A program made the translations under genes and the position numbers. Under the pieces are notes generated by a model. It saw only the letters and a program-made list of their open reading frames with translations. It was not told the DNA's origin and did not search any database. A stretch of 64,000 bases of DNA from Maribacter stanieri (GTDB lineage Bacteria > Bacteroidota > Bacteroidia > Flavobacteriales > Flavobacteriaceae), in assembly GCF_900112245.1 (NCBI RefSeq), contig NZ_FOYX01000001.1:1289856-1353855 (forward strand), in the 5' to 3' direction. Shown here in pieces: positions 15,462 through 25,219 of the stretch (position 1 is the stretch's first letter; the number at the start of each line of letters is the position of its first letter).

Positions 15462-17093
15462 TTAGTTATTTTGATAAGCCTTATCTAAAAACTCATACCG
15501 AGCATCATTTTTGGCTTTTATCAGTTTACTTTCCGTGTCTATTACCATAACTGGGGGATGGGTATCTTTTGCTCCTGCGGCATCCCATGTAGGCAGCCCT
15601 TCGCTATTTGGATTGCCTGTCTTAATGAAATTGGCGAAGTAGGTCATCATCGCTTTAGATACTTTGTAATCATCGGGTGTCCATGCGTAATCCTCAATTA
15701 AATGAAGGTTACCCATGCAGTACTCAATTTCACATGCATGTGGCGCACCTACCCCTTTTGGCTCTGGGGGAGTGGCGGTATTTTTTTCTACTGTACCACC
15801 TGCTAAACCAGAAGTTAGTGAGTTATCAACCAATGGAGGTCTTAACTTACTGTATAAATATCTATAAACTGGCTGATTGCTGTTCTTTCTATGTAAATCA
15901 AACCATTTCCACGTACTGTACGATATAAACCGGTCAGAAGCTAATGCCGTTGCCGATAGTTCAATTTCTTTTTCAGAACCGTGTGGGTATAGCTCTAATA
16001 CTTTTTTATATTCCTTTGGATACGCTTCTTTTACTTTGTTTATATAATTGTCTTCTGTGTAAGGACCTTGTGTAAATGCCATACCTGGTATCTCTGCCGA
16101 ATTCCAACCTAATAAAAGAGGAACCATTGCTTGTTCTTTATTTTTAAAAATTTCAGGAAGTGTTTTTGGTAGAAAATAACCGTCTAATACTGCTGGAAAA
16201 CCAAATCGTTTAGATTCATTATATATCTCATAAATCGCTCTAGTGCTCAATTTACGTAATGCTGCAATTGATGGGTAACCCGCATTTTTAGCAAATTCCA
16301 TACCCATATTTTCTGCATCTTTTAACGGAATAGGTGACATGGTAGGGTTGATGCCAGCGCCACTTTCACCTATAGCACCTGCAATTAAATCTTTAGATAA
16401 TGGAGATGCCATTTGTTGACTTGTGCCAATAGAACCTGCAGATTCTCCTGCAATGGTTACTTTTTTAGGATTTCCACCAAAAGCTGCAATGTTCTTACTA
16501 ACCCATTTTAATGCCGCATTCTGGTCTAATAAACCATAATTTCCAGAGGCTTTATAAGAAGCCTCAGCACTCAATTCTGGGTGAGCTAAAAATCCAAAAA
16601 TGTTCAATCGATAGTTGGTCGTTACTACAACGATACCTTCTTTTGCCATACTTTCTCCATCATATCTTGGTTCAGAGGCATCACCAGCAACATTACCACC
16701 GCCAAAAAAATATACCAGTACTGGCAAATCTTTGGTGTTACGTTTGGCAGGTGTCCAAACATTTAAATAAAGACAATCTTCGCTAACACCTTTAGATCTA
16801 GATTTCATGTCACCAAACACCATGGTTTGCATTGGTCGTGGTCCAAATTCCTTTGTTTCTTTTATACCTTCCCAATTTTTAACTGGTTGCGGAGCCTTCC
16901 ATCTTAAATCTCCTATGGGAGGCTGGGCAAACGGAATTCCAAAATAGCGTTGTATTCCAGTATGTGTGTCGTAATTTCCTTCAATAGTTCCGTTTTCAAT
17001 AGTTACTTGAACAGGAAAAGAATTGGTTTCTTGTGCTACCGTTTTTATACTTATGATTAAAAGGGTAAAGCATAAAATCTGAAAATTTTTCAT
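15462..17093 (-). CDS. Secreted type B carboxylesterase
   Basis: A 543-residue alpha/beta hydrolase with a signal peptide (about 1-21, ending VAQ). The nucleophile elbow is GESAGS (216-221, Ser218). The oxyanion segment is FFGGGN (129-134), where the first Phe replaces the usual His of HGGG. The catalytic His lies in GAPHACEIEY (about residue 450). Conserved segments SEDCLYLNVW (104-113) and GNYGLLDQ (184-191) confirm the carboxylesterase/cholinesterase family. It is exported, probably to the periplasm or outer surface, and hydrolyses esters of unknown identity. In marine flavobacteria such enzymes often serve polysaccharide de-esterification or xenobiotic cleavage, but no substrate evidence is present here. 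Confidence 0.92.
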   Translation of the reverse strand: MKNFQILCFTLLIISIKTVAQETNSFPVQVTIENGTIEGNYDTHTGIQRYFGIPFAQPPIGDLRWKAPQPVKNWEGIKETKEFGPRPMQTMVFGDMKSRSKGVSEDCLYLNVWTPAKRNTKDLPVLVYFFGGGNVAGDASEPRYDGESMAKEGIVVVTTNYRLNIFGFLAHPELSAEASYKASGNYGLLDQNAALKWVSKNIAAFGGNPKKVTIAGESAGSIGTSQQMASPLSKDLIAGAIGESGAGINPTMSPIPLKDAENMGMEFAKNAGYPSIAALRKLSTRAIYEIYNESKRFGFPAVLDGYFLPKTLPEIFKNKEQAMVPLLLGWNSAEIPGMAFTQGPYTEDNYINKVKEAYPKEYKKVLELYPHGSEKEIELSATALASDRFISYSTWKWFDLHRKNSNQPVYRYLYSKLRPPLVDNSLTSGLAGGTVEKNTATPPEPKGVGAPHACEIEYCMGNLHLIEDYAWTPDDYKVSKAMMTYFANFIKTGNPNSEGLPTWDAAGAKDTHPPVMVIDTESKLIKAKNDARYEFLDKAYQNN

Positions 17094-17291
17094 ATCAGCG
17101 TAAGTTTTATTGTCTCAGTTTGTAACAATAATACATTTATTATTTTAAATATATGATAACCTGATAATTAAAATTTGTTTTATAACTGTACCATTAATAC
17201 CAGAACGAGGTTGTATTTCTTGCCAATTAGTTTTGAACGACTAGTGAGAATGTATGGAGGTATGATTATCTTCTGATAAATTTTACTAATT

Positions 17292-18305
17292 ATGAAATCA
17301 CTAGTCTTTAGTTTCTTTTTCACTCTTTCCTTCGTTGGATTTTCTCAACATGACGGACTTTCAGAATTAAATTCATTGGTAAAACCACGTATGCGGGTAA
17401 TAATTGATAATGATTTAGGTGGTGATCCAGACGGACTGTTTCAACTGGCACACCATTTAATGTCTCCGTCTGTTGAAATTAGGGGTGTAATTGCATCTCA
17501 TTTGTATGAGCAAGGTTTTGGAGGTCCGGGTACTTCAGAGTATGCAAAGGAACAAGCCATGAAAATCGTTAAGATTTTGGAATTAGAGAATTCTGTCACT
17601 GTATATACTGATAAAAGCCAGAGTATGACGGATGTTTCTGAACCAATAGATAGTGATGCGGTACAGTTAATTATTAAAGAAGCGATGCGTACAGATACCA
17701 ATTTACCTTTGTACGTGGTGTGTGGTGGCGGATTAACAAATATTGCAAGTGCTTACCTGCTTGAGCCTAAAATTGCAGAAAAAATTACCCTAGTTTGGAT
17801 AGGCGGACCAGAATATATAGATATTGCGATTCCACCACCTGGGTTCACCACGCTTGAATATAATTTGGGTATAGATATTAAAGCAGCTCAGGTCATTTTT
17901 AATGATTCTAATATCAATTTGTGGCAAGTACCTAGAAATGTATATCGGCAACCTATAATGTCAGATGCAGAACTTTTAACAAAGGTTAAAGGTAAAGGCA
18001 AGTTAGGTGATCATTTATTCAATGTAATGAAAGAGGCATTGGCAAAGATTGATAAATGGAATTTGCCTATGGGAGAAGTATACATTTATGGCGATAATCC
18101 CCTAGTATTATTAACGGCAATACAATCTTCATTTGAGCCAGACCCTTCTTCTAGTACTTACGTAATAAAACAGGCCCCTAACATAAATGCATCAGGTATT
18201 TATGAAGCAAATTTAAAGGGTAGAAATATAAGGGTGTATCAACAGTTAGATAATCGGTTGTTGTTTGAAGATTTCTTTGCGAAGTTAGCGTTGTTGGGCC
18301 GGTAG
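17292..18305 (+). CDS. Secreted nucleoside hydrolase-like protein
   Basis: A 337-residue protein with a signal peptide (1-18, ending VGFSQ). The N-terminal motif IIDNDLGGDPDGL (37-49) corresponds to the calcium-binding DTDPGxDDA motif of inosine-uridine nucleoside hydrolases. The order of acids is slightly altered (Asp39, Asp41, Asp45, Asp47). Later segments LYVVCGGGLTNIASAY (about 138-153) and LVWIGGPEYID also fit the family. YGDNPLVLLTA near residue 264 resembles the C-terminal Asp region. It probably cleaves N-ribosides or a related glycoside outside the cytoplasm. Substrate is unproven. It is monocistronic and convergent with the next gene with only 2 bp between the stops. Confidence 0.8.
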   Translation: MKSLVFSFFFTLSFVGFSQHDGLSELNSLVKPRMRVIIDNDLGGDPDGLFQLAHHLMSPSVEIRGVIASHLYEQGFGGPGTSEYAKEQAMKIVKILELENSVTVYTDKSQSMTDVSEPIDSDAVQLIIKEAMRTDTNLPLYVVCGGGLTNIASAYLLEPKIAEKITLVWIGGPEYIDIAIPPPGFTTLEYNLGIDIKAAQVIFNDSNINLWQVPRNVYRQPIMSDAELLTKVKGKGKLGDHLFNVMKEALAKIDKWNLPMGEVYIYGDNPLVLLTAIQSSFEPDPSSSTYVIKQAPNINASGIYEANLKGRNIRVYQQLDNRLLFEDFFAKLALLGR

Positions 18306-18307
18306 GG

Positions 18308-19288
18308 TTAATGTTTACAACCCTTTAATTCATCTAATAAATTCATAATTAATACACCATCTTCAGCCGTACATGGGTTTTCAACTTTCCCTAAAAAAAA
18401 ATTGACAGTAGCTTGTATCATGGGTTCTTGAACATGATTTGGGTTAGTAAATGAAAACGTTTGTTCTTCATTGTTTTTTTTAAAAACAACTTCACTGCCA
18501 AAAAAAGAGAATTGAATACGACCGTTGGTGCCATAAATAATACATTCATCTTTTTCGTTTACTTCTGCAGCATTAAAATTCCATATCCCTCTAAATTGAA
18601 TACCATTCTTAAATGAGATAATTCCATTAACAATCTCTTCTACGTTTACATTCCTATTTGTGGGTTTAGTAAGTCCATGTACTTTTTCAATCGGGCCAAA
18701 GAAGTGAATCATTAAGTCAATATGATGGGGTGCCAAATCATAAAAATAGCCTCCACCCGATATCTCAGGCTGTATTCTCCAATTATCTTTAGCATCCGAT
18801 ACGAACAATTCTTTTTTAGATTGTAAAACTTGTAGGTCTACATGAATTATGTCTCCAATACTATTGGTATTAAGAAGTTCTTTTACTTTTAAAAAGGCTG
18901 GCAATTTACGGCGATAGTGCGCCATAGTAAGTTTACTTGTACTATTGTTAAGCGCATTAGTTATTTGTTGTGCTTCTAAAGCGTTTAATGCCATTGGTTT
19001 CTCTAAATACACATGTTTATCAGCGTCTAGGGCTTGTAATGCATAGGTTAAATGTGTAGAAGGGGGCGTGGCAATATAAACAGCATTGATGTCATCGTTA
19101 TTTAATATATCTTCTGCATTTGAAGTCCAATGTGGCACATGATGTCGTTTTGCAAAATCTTTTGCTTTTTCTTCATTGCGGCGCATGACCGAAATTAAAT
19201 TTGAATGTGGCACCTTCTGAAAAGCGGGTCCACTTTTTACTTCTGCAACATCTCCACAACCAATTATTCCCCAGTTAATTTCATTCAT
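18308..19288 (-). CDS. Gfo/Idh/MocA family oxidoreductase
   Basis: A 326-residue NAD(P)-dependent dehydrogenase. The N-terminal Rossmann fold shows GIIGCGDVAE (7-16). The characteristic EKP motif is in VYLEKPMAL, and the second-domain segment GGGYFYDLAPHHIDL contains the catalytic-type DxxxHxID arrangement. No signal peptide or Tat motif is present, so it is cytoplasmic. Family members oxidise or reduce sugars, inositols and related polyols. The specific substrate cannot be read. It is alone on its strand here, next to a nucleoside-hydrolase-like gene, which gives no strong pathway clue. Confidence 0.9.
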   Translation of the reverse strand: MNEINWGIIGCGDVAEVKSGPAFQKVPHSNLISVMRRNEEKAKDFAKRHHVPHWTSNAEDILNNDDINAVYIATPPSTHLTYALQALDADKHVYLEKPMALNALEAQQITNALNNSTSKLTMAHYRRKLPAFLKVKELLNTNSIGDIIHVDLQVLQSKKELFVSDAKDNWRIQPEISGGGYFYDLAPHHIDLMIHFFGPIEKVHGLTKPTNRNVNVEEIVNGIISFKNGIQFRGIWNFNAAEVNEKDECIIYGTNGRIQFSFFGSEVVFKKNNEEQTFSFTNPNHVQEPMIQATVNFFLGKVENPCTAEDGVLIMNLLDELKGCKH

Positions 19289-19404
19289 TTTGTTAGCTTT
19301 AATATCCCTGAAAATTTATAACTATTTCATTGCTCATAAAAATACAAATTAGAGATGGGTTATCTTTTTTGTGGATAGAATTCCTATATATGATATGGTT
19401 AAAT

Positions 19405-19412
19405 TATTTTTG
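19405..19412 (+). promoter_or_regulatory. -7 element (TATTTTTG) upstream of the DUF808 gene
   Basis: Exact TAnnTTTG match 17 nt before the ATG at 19430, implying a very short leader. No -33 box at standard spacing was found. Confidence 0.35.
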
Positions 19413-19429
19413 ACCAAAATTAAAGATAC

Positions 19430-20302
19430 ATGGCTTCAGGTTTTTTTGCAATTTTAGATGATGTAGCAGCACTATTGGATGATGTAGCGGCAATGAGTAA
19501 AATAGCCACTAAGAAGACCGCAGGGATTTTAGGTGATGACTTAGCCGTAAATGCCGAAAAAGCATCAGGATTCGTCTCTAAAAGAGAATTACCGGTACTT
19601 TGGGCTATTACTAAGGGCTCGCTTCTCAATAAAATTATCATATTGCCTATTGCCTTTTTGTTAAGTGCTTTTTTACCATGGGCGGTTACACTTGTTTTAG
19701 TGTTAGGGGGAATTTACCTTGCTTTTGAAGGTGCGGAAAAAATTCATGAATTCTTTGTTCCTCATGAGCATGCGCATATAGCTGCAGAAGCAAAGCCGAT
19801 GACCAAAAAAGAGATTCTTGAACTAGAGAAAACCAAAGTAAAATCTGCCATAGTAACTGATTTTATATTGTCCATAGAAATTGTAATAATTGCTTTAGGA
19901 GCCGTTATTAAAGAGCCTTTGGTTACACAGATAGCAGTAGTTTCGGTAGTAGCTCTTTTAGCAACAGTAGGTGTTTATGGTATTGTAGCGCTTATTGTAC
20001 GAATGGATGAATTTGGTACCAGATTAATTAATTTAAACGAAGAGGAAAATAGTATTTCTGATAAAATAGGTCATTTTTTCGTAAACGCCTTGCCAAAGGT
20101 AATTAAGGCCTTGTCGGTTATTGGAACTATTGCTTTACTATTGGTTTCTGGTGGTATTTTTGTACATAATATTGATTTCTTTCATCATCTGCTACCTAGT
20201 GTTCCTAGTATTATTGTAGAATTTGTAGTTGGTCTTGCGGTTGGGTTTATTGCACTTTTACTTTTTAATGGAATAAAAAAACTATTTAAAAAGAAGGAGT
20301 AG
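19430..20302 (+). CDS. DUF808 (YedI-type) inner membrane protein
   Basis: A 290-residue protein with the highly conserved DUF808 opening (MASGFFAILDDVAALLDDVA) and the segment KTAGILGDDLAVNAEKASGF, followed by about six to seven hydrophobic spans. Family members such as E. coli YedI are inner-membrane proteins without a proven function. The match includes the FEGAEKIHEF segment after the second span. It is monocistronic and convergent with the polysaccharide operon that begins at gmd. Nothing in the sequence ties it to polysaccharide synthesis. Confidence 0.9.
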   Translation: MASGFFAILDDVAALLDDVAAMSKIATKKTAGILGDDLAVNAEKASGFVSKRELPVLWAITKGSLLNKIIILPIAFLLSAFLPWAVTLVLVLGGIYLAFEGAEKIHEFFVPHEHAHIAAEAKPMTKKEILELEKTKVKSAIVTDFILSIEIVIIALGAVIKEPLVTQIAVVSVVALLATVGVYGIVALIVRMDEFGTRLINLNEEENSISDKIGHFFVNALPKVIKALSVIGTIALLLVSGGIFVHNIDFFHHLLPSVPSIIVEFVVGLAVGFIALLLFNGIKKLFKKKE

Positions 20303-20397
20303 TTAGTTGTCCTATTATTTTTGAACCAATTTTCAATACTGTTTACTTATTTGGGAAGACAAAACTAGATGTTTAGGTCTTAATAATACTATTAGGA

Positions 20398-21744
20398 CTA
20401 ATATGCCCTTTCTTCGCCTTTCAAGGCATTATATACAGTTAAGAAAACAATTTTAGCATCTAATGCTAGCGACCATTTTTCCATATAAAAAATATCATAG
20501 CGAACTCTATTCACAATATCTGACCTATTCACGATTTCTCCTCTACAACCTTGAATTTGTGCTAAACCGGTAATGCCTGGTTTTAAGAAATGACGCACTA
20601 AATATTTATCTACAGAGCTTTCATATTGTTGGGTATGTACCACCATATGAGGCCTAGGACCAACAACACTCATGTCGCCCATTAGTACATTGAAAAACTG
20701 AGGGAGCTCGTCAATACTGGTATTTCTTAAAATTCTACCAAGCCTTGTTACCCTTACATCATTTTTAGTGGCCATTTGAGTATCGCTTGTAGTACTTTTG
20801 GTCATGGACCTAAATTTATAACACCAGAAAATATCCCTATTAACTCCATGCCGTTGTTGTTTAAAAAACAAAGGTCCCTTGGAATCAATCTTCATGAGTA
20901 TGAAAACTATTGGTATTAACCATGACAGTATAAATAGTATGATCATGCTAGAAAATAATACATCGAAAATTCTTTTAATTAGATTGGAATAGTCTAAATC
21001 TAAAGGAGAGGCCCTAAGGTTTAAAATAGGAACGGCGCCATATAATTCTAACGACATTGCCCTGGAGAACAATTCTTTGTTATCCGGAATAATTTTTATT
21101 CTTTTTAAACTATTATCTGCAATTTTCATTAAATATTGTATCTCTGCTTTGGAAAGCTTAGAAGCCATACAGTACACTTCCTCAACATTATTTTCAAATA
21201 TATAATTGAATGAGCTCTCGATATCTCCCAAACAAGAAGGGCTATTAGATTTTACATTGTCGAAATATCCCATATATCGATACCCGAATTCAGGGTTGTC
21301 AAAAATACGTCGTAGCTTTTGCAGATTCTTATCCTTACCAATTACTACTACACTTACGCTATTGTATCCTTTTGTTCTGTATAAATTTTTAGCCCAATAA
21401 AATAATACCCGAAATAGTGTTAATAGGAAGCAGATTAATAAGTATACCAAGACTAAGTACATAGGTTTATAGGAATACATTCCAAAAAACACGAATGAGG
21501 TAAAATAGACTAAGCCATAAATGATAAAAAGTATAACAAAGCTTTTGAAATTACTCATAAAGCCATCTCTTCTAGCCGTAGGGTAGAAGTTTAAGCTATA
21601 AGTGGTAATAAGCCATGTTAGGTTATAGTAAAGTATACTATATCCATTAAGATATGTTTCTGGAGTATATGCATACAGTGTCAAATTAATGATCAATATA
21701 TGCACTATAAAAGATAGAGGTATTATAAAATTAGATTTCTTCAT
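20398..21744 (-). CDS. Undecaprenyl-phosphate hexose-1-phosphate transferase (WbaP/WcaJ type)
   Basis: A 448-residue polyprenyl glycosylphosphotransferase that would start polysaccharide repeat units by putting a sugar-1-phosphate on undecaprenyl phosphate. The N-terminal half has about four membrane spans and a CoA-binding-like Rossmann region (VVVIGKDKNLQKL). The C-terminal catalytic domain (about 255-448) begins after a membrane hairpin and contains KFRSM, SIDELPQFFNVLMGDMSVVG and PRPH, all family hallmarks. It is the last gene of the gmd-fcl-wbaP strand group and follows fcl by 121 bp. Which sugar it transfers (glucose or galactose type) is not readable. Confidence 0.93.
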   Translation of the reverse strand: MKKSNFIIPLSFIVHILIINLTLYAYTPETYLNGYSILYYNLTWLITTYSLNFYPTARRDGFMSNFKSFVILFIIYGLVYFTSFVFFGMYSYKPMYLVLVYLLICFLLTLFRVLFYWAKNLYRTKGYNSVSVVVIGKDKNLQKLRRIFDNPEFGYRYMGYFDNVKSNSPSCLGDIESSFNYIFENNVEEVYCMASKLSKAEIQYLMKIADNSLKRIKIIPDNKELFSRAMSLELYGAVPILNLRASPLDLDYSNLIKRIFDVLFSSMIILFILSWLIPIVFILMKIDSKGPLFFKQQRHGVNRDIFWCYKFRSMTKSTTSDTQMATKNDVRVTRLGRILRNTSIDELPQFFNVLMGDMSVVGPRPHMVVHTQQYESSVDKYLVRHFLKPGITGLAQIQGCRGEIVNRSDIVNRVRYDIFYMEKWSLALDAKIVFLTVYNALKGEERAY

Positions 21745-21865
21745 TTCCGCTTTTAGTAATGGTTGGTCAAAGAGCTAAGAATAGGTTGTTACTACTAGCC
21801 AATAGTTAATGAACTATTGGTTAGCGGTAAATTTGAGTTTGATAGAAATCTGTAGGTAAAAACAA

Positions 21866-22957
21866 TTAATTCTTGGAGGTGTACCATGAATATACTTGCT
21901 GTACTCCTTGTGATAAAGAAATGGTGTGTTTCCATCCAAGGTCATGTAATTTTCTGGGGTCCGTTAGTTTTTTTAATGTACCATCTGGTTTCTCGGTATT
22001 AAAATATAATTCGCCTTTAAAATTTATAGTTTGTTGTATTAATAATGCTAAGTCTTTAATAGAAATATCAACTCCTGTACCAATATTAATATGGGTATTG
22101 CGTATTTCATTAGTTTTTTGATTATAGCAATCTTTGAAATCTCTCTGCTCCATTAAAAAGACGCAGGCATCTGCCATATCTTCACTCCAAAGAAATTCTC
22201 GCATAGGTTTTCCAGAGCCCCATATTTCTAAATGAACTGTATCATCTTTTTTCTTAATGCCATATTTATCTAAGACAGAGATAATTTCATTTTTAGATGA
22301 TTTACCGTTAATTCCCTCAATTGGTAAAGCATTTAAATCTGATGATAAAGTATCCCAATCATTATTTTCTAAGGCCTTCCCTAAGTGCATCTTTCGAATC
22401 AATGCAGGTAACACATGCGATTTTTCTAAATCAAAATTATCATTAGGTCCGTACAAATTGGTAGGCATAACAGAAATAAAGTTAGTGCCATATTGCAAAT
22501 TGTAACTCTCACACATTTTAATACCTGCTATTTTTGCGATAGCGTAAGGTTCATTGGTATATTCAAGAACGTCTGTTAACAAAGAGTCTTCTTTCATGGG
22601 TTGAGGACAATTTTTAGGATAAATGCATGTACTTCCTAAAAACAGTAATTTCTTCACCCCATGAAGATAACTTTGGTGTATGACATTATTCTGAATCATT
22701 AGATTTTCATAAATGAAATCTGCACGATACGTGTTGTTGGCTACAATACCACCAACTTTAGCGGCAGCAAGAATAACATATGCCGGTTTTTCGATTTCGA
22801 AAAACGCTGCAACTTGTGTTGCATTGGTCAAGTCTAGTTCTTTGTGCGTGCGAAAAATCAAGTTTGAATAGCCTCTGCTTTTCAGATTCTTAACAATTGC
22901 ACTGCCAACTAGACCTCTGTGACCTGCTATATATATTTTAGCTTCTTTATTTAACAT
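21866..22957 (-). CDS. fcl: GDP-L-fucose synthase
   Basis: Performs the epimerisation and NADPH reduction that finish GDP-L-fucose. It is a 363-residue extended SDR enzyme with the N-terminal nucleotide motif AGHRGLVGSAI (11-21), the catalytic Ser in GSTCIYP (about 107-113) and the Tyr/Lys pair in EPYAIAKIAG (about 135-144). It is longer than E. coli Fcl (about 320) because of an insertion around residues 200-240, which is usual in Bacteroidetes members. It follows gmd by 41 bp on the same strand, so the two are co-transcribed and supply fucose to the polysaccharide. Confidence 0.95.
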   Translation of the reverse strand: MLNKEAKIYIAGHRGLVGSAIVKNLKSRGYSNLIFRTHKELDLTNATQVAAFFEIEKPAYVILAAAKVGGIVANNTYRADFIYENLMIQNNVIHQSYLHGVKKLLFLGSTCIYPKNCPQPMKEDSLLTDVLEYTNEPYAIAKIAGIKMCESYNLQYGTNFISVMPTNLYGPNDNFDLEKSHVLPALIRKMHLGKALENNDWDTLSSDLNALPIEGINGKSSKNEIISVLDKYGIKKKDDTVHLEIWGSGKPMREFLWSEDMADACVFLMEQRDFKDCYNQKTNEIRNTHINIGTGVDISIKDLALLIQQTINFKGELYFNTEKPDGTLKKLTDPRKLHDLGWKHTISLSQGVQQVYSWYTSKN

Positions 22958-22998
22958 AGTTTACTTACAAATTAGGAGAATCGATAGTTCTTAATTAT

Positions 22999-24111
22999 TT
23001 ATTCGAAATAATTATAAGTAACATAACCACCTTTCTTCAAATATTGATCTTTTTGCATCAATTTTAAATCATGTGTCATCATGTCTTTTACCAAACCTTG
23101 TAAGTCATATTCTGGAATCCAACCTAATTTAGTGTTAGCTTTTGTTGCATCACCAATTAATAATTCAACCTCTGTTGGTCTGAAATATTTAGGATCGACC
23201 GCTAGAATTTCTTTTCCGGTTTCAACTTGTATATCTGGATTAGAACATGATTTTATATATCCTTTTTCATCAACACCTTTTCCTTTGAATTCTAGTTCAA
23301 TACCCATCTCTGCGAATGCCATTCTAACGAATTCACGAACTGGCGTAGTCTTTCCCGTAGCAATTACCCAATCTTCTGCTTCATCAGCTTGAAGAATCAT
23401 CCACATCATACGTACGTAATCTTTAGCATGACCCCAATCTCGTTGAGCATCTAAATTACCTAGGTAAATTTTGTCTTGTAAACCTAGTCCAATTCTTGCA
23501 GCTGCTCTGGTTATTTTTCTAGTCACAAAAGTTTCTCCTCTAATAGGTGATTCATGGTTAAAAAGAATACCGTTACAAGCGAACATGTCATAAGCTTCTC
23601 TGTAATTTACAGTAATCCAGAATGCGTACATTTTTGCTACGGCATAAGGACTACGTGGGTAAAAAGGAGTTGTTTCTGATTGTGGAACTTCTTGTACTTT
23701 TCCGTATAATTCTGAAGTTGATGCTTGATAAATACGAGTCTTTTTCTCAAGTCCTAATAAACGTACGGCATCTAAAATTCTAAGCGTACCCAATCCATCT
23801 GCATTACCAGTATATTCTGGAACTTCGAATGAAACTTGAACATGGCTCATTGCTGCTAAGTTGTAAATCTCGTCTGGTTGAATTTCTTGTATTAATCTAA
23901 TAAGATTAGTACTATCTGTCATATCACCATAATGAAGTACAAAATTTCTGTGTTCTACATGTGGGTCTTGATAAAGATGGTCAATTCTGTCTGTATTAAA
24001 CAAAGATGCTCTTCTTTTTAGACCGTGTACTTGATACCCTTTTTTTAATAAAAATTCGCTCAAATAAGCGCCGTCTTGACCTGTAACTCCAGTAATTAAT
24101 GCTACTTTCAT
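22999..24111 (-). CDS. gmd: GDP-mannose 4,6-dehydratase
   Basis: Converts GDP-D-mannose to GDP-4-keto-6-deoxymannose, the precursor of GDP-L-fucose, and is partnered with the adjacent fcl. It is 370 residues long, the family norm. The signatures are [20 protein letters not shown] (8-27, NADP-binding), [27 protein letters not shown] and the catalytic YAVAK in [21 protein letters not shown] is the substrate-binding segment. It is the first gene of the gmd-fcl-wbaP group. Its promoter should lie in the AT-rich region upstream, where TAAATTTG (complement of 24402-24409) is a distant -7 candidate. Confidence 0.97.
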   Translation of the reverse strand: MKVALITGVTGQDGAYLSEFLLKKGYQVHGLKRRASLFNTDRIDHLYQDPHVEHRNFVLHYGDMTDSTNLIRLIQEIQPDEIYNLAAMSHVQVSFEVPEYTGNADGLGTLRILDAVRLLGLEKKTRIYQASTSELYGKVQEVPQSETTPFYPRSPYAVAKMYAFWITVNYREAYDMFACNGILFNHESPIRGETFVTRKITRAAARIGLGLQDKIYLGNLDAQRDWGHAKDYVRMMWMILQADEAEDWVIATGKTTPVREFVRMAFAEMGIELEFKGKGVDEKGYIKSCSNPDIQVETGKEILAVDPKYFRPTEVELLIGDATKANTKLGWIPEYDLQGLVKDMMTHDLKLMQKDQYLKKGGYVTYNYFE

Positions 24112-24796
24112 AATGTTGTAAAATGGATTTATACTATTTTTTCGTTCATATTTTTCACTTATGACCTAGTAAATATGGTAATAGTGAATTCCAGCAATGT
24201 CATTCTTTTTAAAATGGAATGCTTAATTATTTTAAATAATTAAGTGAAGTTGGGGAATTCATTTTAATATATTATCTATAGTTCTTTTCAAAGTAAAATT
24301 TTGTTTTACCACTACCTAGATTATAATAATATAAGTTTTAAAAGTTATTAAGATTAATGACATAGTATTGAATCTTTTAACTGTGGTTAACGGTTGTGAA
24401 ACAAATTTAGGATATTATTTGTGTAATTCGAATCAAAAAAACAAACCTTAGATTAACTTATGATTTAATCGATAAACTGTGTTTTAATTAATCAGTTTTT
24501 AAAATAGTTGTCATTAGGCTCGTGGTTATAACTAGGTTGCTATTATTTCTTATAAAAAATAGTATGATTAATGGAGTTGATAATTTAAAATATAATTGTG
24601 ATTATTAATCTTTTACTTTTTTTCTTGCCACCAATTAAAACATTAAAAGTACTGCAGTTGAAGTTTATAGTTTCTATTTGATGTCTATAATTTTATGAAT
24701 ACTTTTTTATATTTTTTCAAGGGCTAAATCAATTAAAATGATAAGATAATTAAAAGCGAATATTTTGAGCTCTTATTTATCAAATGAAAGGATTTA

Positions 24797-24820
24797 GGGT
24801 TATTTTTTTAAAAATAACCC
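24797..24820. repeat. Perfect inverted repeat
   Basis: Arms of 11 bp with a 2-nt centre. The T run lies inside the stem and not after it, so it is not a standard terminator on the plus strand. An operator or transcript-stabilising hairpin is possible. Confidence 0.55.
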
Positions 24821-24884
24821 AATAAAACTTGTTATTAATTAATTTTTTAATCTAAGTTTAAATTATCAAACACTATCTATTAGC

Positions 24885-24892
24885 TATATTTG
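24885..24892 (+). promoter_or_regulatory. -7 element (TATATTTG) for the small ORF
   Basis: Exact TAnnTTTG match, 22 nt before the ATG at 24914. It overlaps an in-frame TTG at 24890, which therefore cannot be the start if this promoter is used. Confidence 0.45.
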
Positions 24893-24913
24893 AGTAGGAA
24901 AAAGACTACTTTA

Positions 24914-25219
24914 ATGTATTATTTATTGTATTTCCCCGTTATAATATCAATCTTAAACCACCATGCGATGATATCTAACATTTTATCTAAGAGACTAACG
25001 TTATCCTATCAAAAGAAAAAGTTAGTTTCTCTTGAGAATTGCTACATGCATCTTAAACCGTATTTTCAGGTTAAAAAAGGTGCTGAGATTAAAGAAACCC
25101 AAAAAGCCCTAGTGGATAAGAAAACTAGGAATGAAAGGGTTCAGAACATGTTTAATGATATAGAGCAAAATCAAATTTTGTATGCTAAAATTTTAACTGA
25201 AAAATTGTTGAAAGTTTAA
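24914..25219 (+). CDS. Small protein of unknown function upstream of the NRPS genes
   Basis: Not recognised. From the ATG at 24914 the product is 101 residues: a hydrophobic start (MYYLLYFPVIISIL), then a basic, Lys- and Gln-rich helical region with KKGAEIKETQKALVDKKT and a second helix ending KILTEKLLKV. A shorter product of 83 residues from ATG 24968 (MISNILSK) would be fully soluble. It has its own promoter candidate and is closed by a strong terminator at 25254-25285, so it is an independent unit between gmd and the NRPS gene. It may be a regulator or structural peptide, or a chance ORF. Coding status is moderate. Confidence 0.45.
   Translation: MYYLLYFPVIISILNHHAMISNILSKRLTLSYQKKKLVSLENCYMHLKPYFQVKKGAEIKETQKALVDKKTRNERVQNMFNDIEQNQILYAKILTEKLLKV

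Larger units (their letters stand above)
24112..24913. other. Long AT-rich intergenic region with one inverted repeat
   Basis: About 800 bp upstream of gmd. No convincing gene was found on either strand. The region holds a perfect 11-bp inverted repeat at 24797-24820 (GGGTTATTTTT and AAAAATAACCC around TT), a distant minus-strand -7 candidate at 24402-24409, and the plus-strand promoter candidate at 24885-24892. It probably contains the control region for both the polysaccharide genes and the small gene that follows. Confidence 0.5.

Noticed and set aside
20372..20400. Imperfect inverted repeat at the convergent ends of the DUF808 and WbaP genes, as a terminator
   Set aside because: It overlaps the WbaP stop codon, has mismatches and lacks a clear T run.
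24890..24913. TTG start for the small ORF
   Set aside because: It lies inside an exact TAnnTTTG promoter element. ATG 24914 or 24968 is more plausible.
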